From NCBI GenBank assembly GCA_032059445.1, contig DAMCAP010000027.1, forward strand, positions 1-36,362: a stretch of 36,362 bases of DNA, in the 5' to 3' direction. Under the pieces are notes generated by a model, which was not told the origin of the DNA, did not search any database, and was given only the letters and a program-made list of their open reading frames with translations. This DNA is from DAMCAP01 sp032059445. Lineage in GTDB: Bacteria > Bacillota > Clostridia > Oscillospirales > Ruminococcaceae. The translations under genes and the position numbers were made by a program. Shown here one piece after another: positions 31,569-36,362 of this stretch (position 1 is its first letter; each line of letters opens with the position of its first letter).

Positions 31569-32447
31569 CTATGCTTTGTTTTTAGATTCCAGGTACTCCT
31601 CAAGGCAGATCCCTTCTTCCGTGATTTTGGCAGCTACTTCTTTACCTACATATCTATAATGCCAGGGCTCAAACCCAATGCCCGTAATCTCACTTTTGTC
31701 TGATGGGTAACGTAGAATAAACCCATACTTATAGCTATTCTTCATAAGCCACTGCTGCACATCGGTCGTTTCCTGCGATGCATCAAGGGCCTGATGGCTT
31801 GCTGCCACAATATCTACTGCCAATCCCAACTGATGCTCACTAGTCCCCGGTATGGCAACCCATCGGGCAGCCTCGGTCTTTGCCTCCTGTGTGGTGTAGC
31901 CTTGTGCCTTGTAGTTTGATACTTGCTTATCATATAACTGGGTTTGCTTTTCTTGAGTCCTGTAGCTTGAGCAGATCAATGGAGCAAGTCCCGCCGCCCT
32001 ACAATCATCCATCATTTCTTGTAGTGCAGGATATATCCGCTTATCTACAGCATGTCCGTTTTTTAGTGTTGTAAGAGAAACGCTAAATTTCTCAGGCATC
32101 GAGTTCCAAGGGTTTACCAGAGTTAATGCCCAGTCTTCCTGCTTTGGTTCTGGTTGATTGACCAATAATGGAATCTCCACATGCTTATCAGGAGAAGACT
32201 CGCTGAGATCGCTTGGTGTGTCGTCACGATCTTCATTTGCACTGCTTAGTATCTGATTTGTGTCTACACTTGTATAATCAAATTTCTTTTGATACTGGTC
32301 AATAGATACTATGCTGATCGTGAGCAACAAACTCAAAGCAATCATCCAAATAAATAACTGCATCCTCAGGCGCTTTTTCTTCGCTCTGATCATCCTTCTG
32401 CTATTGTGCTCAGATTGCTTGTTTGTCTTTGTAGTAGGATCATTCAT
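31569..32447 (-). CDS. VanY-type D-alanyl-D-alanine carboxypeptidase (M15B)
   Basis: A 292-residue, membrane-anchored zinc peptidase. A basic N-terminus and one membrane span (about residues 30-48) precede a linker and the M15 domain. Zinc ligands and catalytic residues are readable: SEHQLGLAVDI (His205, Asp212) and FEPWHYRYVG (Glu260, His263), with the SSYRTQEKQTQLY substrate loop. It should remove the terminal D-Ala of peptidoglycan precursors; VanY proteins lower glycopeptide binding. No vanHAX genes are present. I use the ATG at 32447, nine bases after AAAGGA; a GTG at 32465 overlaps that site. It lies downstream of the second two-component system, after a terminator. Confidence 0.92.
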   Translation of the reverse strand: MNDPTTKTNKQSEHNSRRMIRAKKKRLRMQLFIWMIALSLLLTISIVSIDQYQKKFDYTSVDTNQILSSANEDRDDTPSDLSESSPDKHVEIPLLVNQPEPKQEDWALTLVNPWNSMPEKFSVSLTTLKNGHAVDKRIYPALQEMMDDCRAAGLAPLICSSYRTQEKQTQLYDKQVSNYKAQGYTTQEAKTEAARWVAIPGTSEHQLGLAVDIVAASHQALDASQETTDVQQWLMKNSYKYGFILRYPSDKSEITGIGFEPWHYRYVGKEVAAKITEEGICLEEYLESKNKA

Positions 32448-32553
32448 GCTTATAGTTCCTTTCACTTTTTATATCTTGTAAATCAAGGATACAAAAGCCC
32501 TGAATCAAAAAGGAATCTATTTTGCATCATAGTTGCATACACGCAAAATAAAA

Positions 32554-32585
32554 CCCCATTGTATGCTTGATACAATGGGGGGAAG
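32554..32585 (-). terminator. Terminator of the second two-component operon
   Basis: CCCCATTGTAT (32554-32564) pairs perfectly with ATACAATGGGG (32570-32580), a 5-base loop, then TTTTATTTT on the minus strand. Confidence 0.92.
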
Positions 32586-32588
32586 CTA

Positions 32589-33275
32589 TTATGCTAATTT
32601 TACTGATAAATAATAATCTGATAGGTAGATATTGTATCTTATTGATCGGTCTTCGGTAGCAAATTTCATTGGATTATCACCTTGATAAGAGAGATTTGCA
32701 AGCTCTATCCCTGTATAATCCAATAAGCCTTTTGCAAGGCTCGGTACATGAATATCTCCAGGCAAGCTATTGAATGCGATTTCGTACTCATAGATCTGAT
32801 TGGTTTGCTCATCTTTCAAAATTTGCAGCATGCCTTGATCAAAGGAAAATGCCAGAGAATACAGCTTGACAGATCCACCTGCCAATGACAGATCTGTGTA
32901 AACCTGCGACGCTGAGTTGGTCAGAGCAAAATTCTCTTTTTTTATATCGACCTTGGGGAATGCACCCACATTTTGCATGCGTGTAAGTTCAGTTATGGCG
33001 TCATCAATGGTGCTCTCAAGATCAAGATTTTCTATCTTCTCATTATCCGCGAGTACGATATTCCTGTCATTTCCGTATCCGCATATCATTTTAAGGCGCT
33101 GCTTTGTATTTAGCATATCTACAGGAATCTCAGGAATACCAGAAAACTCTTCTGTATATACACGATTGAGCAAGCTGCTGTCATACAGATCAAAAAACAA
33201 TGCAGGAATAAACAGGGCACAGGCTAACGTTATACCCGACATCAAAAGAATTATAATCTTATTCCCTTTTGCCAT
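32589..33275 (-). CDS. Membrane-anchored protein of unknown function in a two-component operon
   Basis: A 228-residue protein with one N-terminal membrane segment (about residues 7-28, IILLMSGITLACALFIPALF) and an extracytoplasmic remainder of mixed alpha/beta character (SLAFSFDQGMLQIL, YEYEIAFNSLPGDI, YNIYLSDYYLSVKLA). I do not recognise the family. Its start lies 17 bases inside the end of the histidine kinase gene, so it is translationally coupled to it. By analogy with accessory proteins such as YycH/YycI it may tune the kinase from outside the membrane; this is only a guess from position and topology. Confidence 0.75.
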   Translation of the reverse strand: MAKGNKIIILLMSGITLACALFIPALFFDLYDSSLLNRVYTEEFSGIPEIPVDMLNTKQRLKMICGYGNDRNIVLADNEKIENLDLESTIDDAITELTRMQNVGAFPKVDIKKENFALTNSASQVYTDLSLAGGSVKLYSLAFSFDQGMLQILKDEQTNQIYEYEIAFNSLPGDIHVPSLAKGLLDYTGIELANLSYQGDNPMKFATEDRSIRYNIYLSDYYLSVKLA

Positions 33276-34707
33276 CTGATGATCCTCCCTTCAGATGAAT
33301 TGTTGCACAAGTCCCTACTTGCGGAGCACTCTGGAAGGTTAAAGATCCACCATGTAACTTGATGATTTCCGAACAAATTGATAAGCCCAATCCGGCACTC
33401 CCCAGAGCTCTGGCACGAGATTTATCGATCATATAAAAAGCTTCGGTGATCCTCGTAAGCTCGGTTTCGCTCATGCCGATGCCAGTATCTTGTATAGAGA
33501 TGGCGTAACCCTGATCTGTTACTCTGCCGATCATCAAGATTTTGCCTTCTTTAGGGATCGCTTTTCTTGCGTTGTCCAAAAGATTGACACAGACTGTTTT
33601 GATCAAATCCGGTTCGATTTCTATAATTGCCGGCTCACACATGACCTTAAACTCAATATTGCTATTGTTAAAGATCGGTCTGTAAGCACCCTCGATCGAC
33701 TTTAACAAGCGACAGATATCCACGCTTTGGAGGCTAAGATTCTGATGCTTTAGGATGATGATTTCCATGAGCTTCATTGAGAGCGATTCCAGCCGTTTTC
33801 CTTCTCCAAAGATATAATTTGCCGACTCAACGATCAACTCAGGGGGCATCTTTTTAGAACGAATCATATCAGCGTATCCGATGATGGAGGTAAGAGGTGT
33901 TTTTAACTCATGGGCGAAGTTGTTGACGAAATCTTCCTGGCGCTGGGCAGCCTCTTTGAGGTCTTCCACTGTCTGCTCTACGCGCTTTGCCATACTGTTA
34001 AAATCTTTTGCTAATAAAGCCAGCTCATCTGTGCCTTTGATATCGACACGCTGGGTAAAATCGCCTCTTTCAAAACGCCTTGTGGCAGCCGACAGCCTTG
34101 TGATGGGATGGGTTAACCACATCGACACCGCAAAGGATATGCCCCCTCCGGTAACGATCATAATAATCATGAGATAAAACGAGGTATTATACTGTAAATC
34201 TCTATTTACAAATAAATCATTAATGTTGCGATAGCTCTCTATATAAAGCTGCTCATTTCGTATTGTAATGGGCGCTGCCACATGGATATAGTACATCTCA
34301 TCAAGAAGAATAATTTCGTATCCTCTGGTCTGATTAGGGAGTGTTTTGAGCATCCCTTGATCAATTTCAAGCCACTGGCTCTCATATAGGATATCAAAAT
34401 TCTGATCGCTGATGCGAAAAGGCACTACGCCCTTTGAAGTCCGGATGGTTACAGAGTTGGCTGTGCCAATAATCCACCTGTCGTTGAGGGTTCCATCTTC
34501 ACCGACTGACGACGCTTTATTATACCAATTGCTCTCCGCTGCATTGCTCAGGGTGTAGAGCAAGATTTCATTTTCTTCATATGCAGAAGAAACTTCCCTC
34601 TTTAGCGCGTATTTAAAACTGGAATGAATGTTATAAAAAACGCCAAAGCAAAAGAATAGCACCATGGTGAGCATCATGCTTAAAAAAATCTTCCCAAAAA
34701 AATTCAT
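33259..34707 (-). CDS. Sensor histidine kinase of the second two-component system
   Basis: A 482-residue kinase. Span 1 at about residues 7-27, an extracytoplasmic domain to about 175, span 2 at about 176-198, HAMP to about 252 (HPITRLSAATRRFERGDFTQ), HisKA with His266 in FAHELKTPLTSIIGYADMI, and an intact ATPase domain (NLLDNARKAIP, DTGIGMS, GSAGLGLSICSEII). All kinase motifs are intact. The partner regulator gene upstream is truncated, so the kinase may lack its natural partner in this strain. Its ATG follows the GGAGG contained in the last codons of the regulator. Confidence 0.93.
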   Translation of the reverse strand: MNFFGKIFLSMMLTMVLFFCFGVFYNIHSSFKYALKREVSSAYEENEILLYTLSNAAESNWYNKASSVGEDGTLNDRWIIGTANSVTIRTSKGVVPFRISDQNFDILYESQWLEIDQGMLKTLPNQTRGYEIILLDEMYYIHVAAPITIRNEQLYIESYRNINDLFVNRDLQYNTSFYLMIIMIVTGGGISFAVSMWLTHPITRLSAATRRFERGDFTQRVDIKGTDELALLAKDFNSMAKRVEQTVEDLKEAAQRQEDFVNNFAHELKTPLTSIIGYADMIRSKKMPPELIVESANYIFGEGKRLESLSMKLMEIIILKHQNLSLQSVDICRLLKSIEGAYRPIFNNSNIEFKVMCEPAIIEIEPDLIKTVCVNLLDNARKAIPKEGKILMIGRVTDQGYAISIQDTGIGMSETELTRITEAFYMIDKSRARALGSAGLGLSICSEIIKLHGGSLTFQSAPQVGTCATIHLKGGSSDGKRE

Positions 34708-34713
34708 CTAATC

Positions 34714-35148
34714 TCAGACCTCCAGTCGGTAACCGATCTTATAAACCGGGACGATCTTATCCTCCCATCCGAGCTTTTTACGCATACGCTGCACATGTAG
34801 ATCGACTGTCCTGGAGTCACCCAAATAGTCGTCGCCCCACACCTTTTCATAGATGCGGTCACGAAACAGAGCGATATTTTTATTTTGTACAAACAAGAGA
34901 AGAACTTCATACTCCTTAACGGTTAGATTAATGGTCTCCCCCTCTTTTTGTACAATACGAGAGCGGGTATTAATCGTGACATCAAATATCTGGATAAGCT
35001 CCTCATTTTTATGATACCTGCGCAAGACAGTTTCTACCCGTGCCAAAAGTTCGATGATCTCAAAGGGCTTCGTCAGATAATCCTCTGCCCCTAGCTTCAA
35101 GCCTTTCACCTTATCTTTGACATCAGATTTCGCTGTTAAAAAAATGTA
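34714..35148 (-). pseudogene. 5'-truncated OmpR-family response regulator
   Basis: The part from receiver strand beta-4 onward is intact: IFLTAKSDVKDKVKGLKLGAED, the Lys in YLTKPFEIIELL, and a complete winged-helix domain (LTVKEYEVLLLFVQNKNIALFRD, RTVDLHVQRMRKKLG, VYKIGYRLEV). The first ~75 residues, with the acidic pair and the phospho-Asp, are missing. Homology stops at about 35145 and the sequence beyond is unrelated repeat-rich DNA. The frame can be extended to a TTG at 35169 inside the foreign DNA, but no ribosome binding site is seen there. It is therefore almost surely inactive as a phosphorylation-dependent regulator. The six bases before the kinase gene keep the original operon arrangement. 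Confidence 0.88.
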
Positions 35149-35170
35149 ATCTAACAGAATAAATGACAAA

Positions 35171-35210
35171 CCGAGATATCCCGTGTCGACCCGAGATAAA
35201 CCGCAAGAAC
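35171..35210 (+). repeat. Tandem pair of imperfect 20-bp repeats near the element end
   Basis: CCGAGATATCCCG starts at 35171 and CCGAGATAAACCG at 35191, exactly 20 bases later. The 20-base units share 13 positions. They begin about 25 bases from the junction, a layout like recombinase or transposase binding sites. Confidence 0.55.
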
Positions 35211-35225
35211 CCTGTGATTATGCGG
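35211..35225 (+). repeat. 15-bp motif, copy 1
   Basis: CCTGTGATTATGCGG. It differs from copy 2 at one position. It forms the loop side of a hairpin whose outer arms are CCGAGA (35191-35196) and TCTCGAGG (35229-35236). Confidence 0.6.
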
Positions 35226-35318
35226 GCTCTCGAGGGATACAGCGTGCAATCGTTGACAAAAATATTGAGAACCACCGGAGGCCCATCACAACGACCCCGG
35301 CACAACTTAAAAATGCGG

Positions 35319-35363
35319 AAAACACCCACGAAGCCAGTGATTATGCGGCTTTGCGGGTGTTTT
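35319..35363. terminator. Hairpin with the 15-bp motif in its loop; terminator-like
   Basis: A stem of 17 pairs with wobble/mismatch between 35319-35335 and 35347-35363, with an 11-base loop (35336-35346). A T-run follows on the plus strand. Confidence 0.6.
35334..35348 (+). repeat. 15-bp motif, copy 2
   Basis: CCAGTGATTATGCGG, 123 bases after copy 1. It sits in the loop and inner stem of the hairpin 35319-35363. Confidence 0.6.
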
Positions 35364-35418
35364 TGTGTTGTAGGGGTTATGAAAGTCATCACTGGTGGCG
35401 GGCGTGCGTTATCACGCA

Positions 35419-35437
35419 GCGTTACAGCCTGTAACGC
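35419..35437. repeat. Near-perfect palindrome
   Basis: GCGTTACAG (35419-35427) and CTGTAACGC (35429-35437) separated by one base. The related words TGCGTTATCA (35405 and 35536) flank it. Confidence 0.65.
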
Positions 35438-35481
35438 ACAAAGGATAATGCCCCCCACAATCAAGAAATAGCGTTAAGAAT

Positions 35482-35496
35482 CCGCATAATGACTGG
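35482..35496 (-). repeat. 15-bp motif, copy 3, inverted
   Basis: On the minus strand CCAGTCATTATGCGG, which matches copy 2 at 14 of 15 positions. It is in opposite orientation to copies 1 and 2. Confidence 0.6.
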
Positions 35497-35700
35497 AAGG
35501 TTTAGCACAGAGTGCTTGCGTTAGTGCTCATCCAATGCGTTATCATGCGTTATTACAGAGCAGTTATCTTGACCTTAAATGGGTTTTTTCAAAGTGACAT
35601 TTTCGCCAAACTCAATAAAGCGTGTCACATTGGCTATTTATGAGGCTTCTCGGGGTGTATGTAAGATCATTTTCACTGTTTTTCAATGTGACATAAAAAT

Positions 35701-35722
35701 GCTAAATTAGTTTAGCAAAACA
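35701..35722 (-). terminator. Weak terminator-like hairpin downstream of the XRE gene
   Basis: GCTAAA (35701-35706) pairs with TTTAGC (35711-35716); on the minus strand it is followed by ATTTTTA. The stem is short, so strength is doubtful. Confidence 0.35.
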
Positions 35723-35788
35723 GCGAAAAATTAAAGCGGCTTCATTTATTCCGCCCGTACTTTTTTTGAATGTCGGCAAACTGGATGA

Positions 35789-36223
35789 CTACGCCAAACC
35801 CTTACTTATTGCTGGTGGTTCTTGCTCTAATTCGTTCTGCTCTTTAAGGGTAAAGGTAATAAATTTTTGTGTTGCTCTCTTCCCTTCAGGATTAAGTTTC
35901 TCATAGTTATTTAAAAGAGCGACCTGCTCCAAAGTAAGGTTATTAAAGAAATCGTTGGCTACTTTTTTTTGATTTTCATTTAGATACCAGGATGTTTCTC
36001 GAGGGGGTGATAATTCTAAGCTGCTTGTGTCTTCACCTAGCACTATCCAGTCAATTGACACGCCGTAATGTTTAGCCAATAAGATTAAAGTATCTAAAGA
36101 AGGCTTCCTTTGGTCGCTTTCATATCTACCTAAATTACTTATTTGGAGTAAATTCATTACTTGTTCTTTATTGTAGCCTGCTTTTTCTCGTATATATTTT
36201 AATCTTTCACCTAATGTATCCAT
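35789..36223 (-). CDS. XRE family repressor (phage/ICE type)
   Basis: A 144-residue protein. The N-terminal Cro/C1-type helix-turn-helix covers about residues 4-62 (LGERLKYIREKAGYNKEQVM, LGRYESDQRKPSLDTLILLAKHYGVSIDWIVLG). The C-terminal part (about 70-144, NENQKKVANDFFNNLTLEQV and GKRATQKFITFTLKEQNELE) is helical and not a peptidase domain. Similar proteins keep prophages or integrative elements silent. The ATG follows GGAGGG. The upstream region carries three related operators and a divergent consensus promoter, a typical lysogeny-switch layout. It lies inside the presumed element that interrupts the response regulator. Confidence 0.88.
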   Translation of the reverse strand: MDTLGERLKYIREKAGYNKEQVMNLLQISNLGRYESDQRKPSLDTLILLAKHYGVSIDWIVLGEDTSSLELSPPRETSWYLNENQKKVANDFFNNLTLEQVALLNNYEKLNPEGKRATQKFITFTLKEQNELEQEPPAISKGLA

Positions 36224-36233
36224 ATTTCCCTCC

Positions 36234-36245
36234 TGTCAATTTACA
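36234..36245. promoter_or_regulatory. Candidate operator O3, next to the XRE ribosome binding site
   Basis: TGTCAATTTACA matches 11 of 12 positions of the central part of the palindrome at 36283-36298. It lies immediately upstream of the GGAGGG of the XRE gene, suiting autorepression. Confidence 0.5.
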
Positions 36246-36251
36246 TTAAAT

Positions 36252-36267
36252 CATGTCATTATGGCAA
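36252..36267. promoter_or_regulatory. Candidate operator O2 (degenerate)
   Basis: CATGTCATTATGGCAA shares the left half CATGTCA with O1 and degrades in the right half. It lies midway between O1 and O3. Confidence 0.35.
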
Positions 36268-36275
36268 GTAACCTA

Positions 36276-36304
36276 TTGACTTCATGTCAATTGACATGTA
36301 TAAT
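36276..36304 (+). promoter_or_regulatory. Divergent promoter with an operator filling its spacer
   Basis: TTGACT (36276-36281), 17-base spacer, TATAAT (36299-36304), reading toward the right edge. The spacer contains the perfect 16-bp palindrome CATGTCAATTGACATG (36283-36298), the best candidate operator O1 for the XRE repressor. Binding would block the promoter completely. Confidence 0.85.
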
Positions 36305-36362
36305 AAGATTGTGCTAAACAAATTAAGCAATTTAAGTGTACAGCACTATTAGCACAAAAGCA

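Larger units (their letters stand above)
35149..35788. mobile_element. Probable end of an integrated element: non-coding, repeat-rich
   Basis: About 640 bases without a credible gene. It starts where the response regulator breaks, next to a run of seven A. It contains two 20-bp-period repeats (35171-35210), three copies of a 15-bp motif, a 17-bp-stem hairpin (35319-35363), a 9-bp-arm palindrome (35419-35437) and three GTGACA-type motifs (35594, 35623, 35686). No integrase or transposase is visible in the window; the other end lies outside. Confidence 0.6.

Noticed and set aside
35163..35471. Overlapping ORFs of about 83-113 codons on both strands in the element end
   Set aside because: They follow the hairpins and repeats, have low-complexity odd composition, no ribosome binding site and resemble no family.
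35171..35496. CRISPR array
   Set aside because: Repeats are too few, unequal in spacing, and one is inverted.
35149..35500. Group II intron or integron attC sites
   Set aside because: No domain V signature near the junction and no GTTRRRY/RYYYAAC core pairs could be read; the hairpins do not fit either class.

Overview
The window looks like chromosomal DNA of a low-to-mid GC Firmicute, most likely a Clostridia-class anaerobe. The grounds are strong AGGAGG-type ribosome binding sites (one upstream of 17783 matches the full 16S anti-SD as AAGGAGGTGATC), TTGACA/TATAAT promoters, and family content such as PadR+DUF2812, AbgT, VanY, VanRS-like two-component systems and a YetJ/BI-1 protein. I cannot name a genus. 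It is a draft assembly with two 10-N gaps (5106-5115 and 24702-24711). I saw no tRNA, rRNA, CRISPR array or complete insertion sequence.

Layout. 1-5065: 3' part of an FAD-linked oxidase gene, an AraC regulator, a SagB-type nitroreductase with a long structured leader, then YibE/F and a flavodoxin. 5155-8620 (minus): M20 peptidase, PadR/DUF2812 pair with a clear operator-promoter, and a YcaQ/AlkX-type DNA glycosylase. 8753-15653: thioredoxin-fold DUF255 protein, a half-ferritin-like small protein, DUF1905 and DUF5655-DUF1801 genes, a diguanylate cyclase, Ada and a VOC protein. 15690-17617: divergent LysR/nitrilase pair with a LysR box. 17783-23787: a lysine-rich unknown, an SLC13-type permease, an exported unknown, an AbgT transporter with a long leader, and a glycosyltransferase remnant.

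24087-31423 is the most interesting part. A VanRS-like two-component system (26688-27386 and 25088-26698) sits between a BI-1/YetJ-like membrane protein gene (24087-24829) and a divergent, tightly overlapped four-gene operon (27668-31423). That operon encodes an MGDG-synthase-type glycosyltransferase, an exported polysaccharide deacetylase, a YbhN/MprF-like flippase and an acyltransferase. The promoters of the BI-1 gene and of the operon carry the same array, pointing in the direction of transcription of each: CTTAAG-N4-CTTAAG-N16-CTTAAG-N10-TAGACT. I infer a small envelope-stress regulon whose operon would make, deacetylate and flip a glycolipid, similar in logic to the Gram-negative Arn pathway.

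31569-35148 (minus) is a second envelope module: a VanY carboxypeptidase, an exported unknown, a histidine kinase, and a response regulator that has lost its first ~75 residues. The break is at about 35145. Beyond it lies foreign-looking repeat-rich DNA (20-bp-period repeats, three copies of a 15-bp motif, hairpins, GTGACA motifs) and a phage/ICE-type XRE repressor with a divergent promoter whose 17-bp spacer is filled by a 16-bp palindromic operator. This is probably one end of an integrated element that inactivated the regulator.
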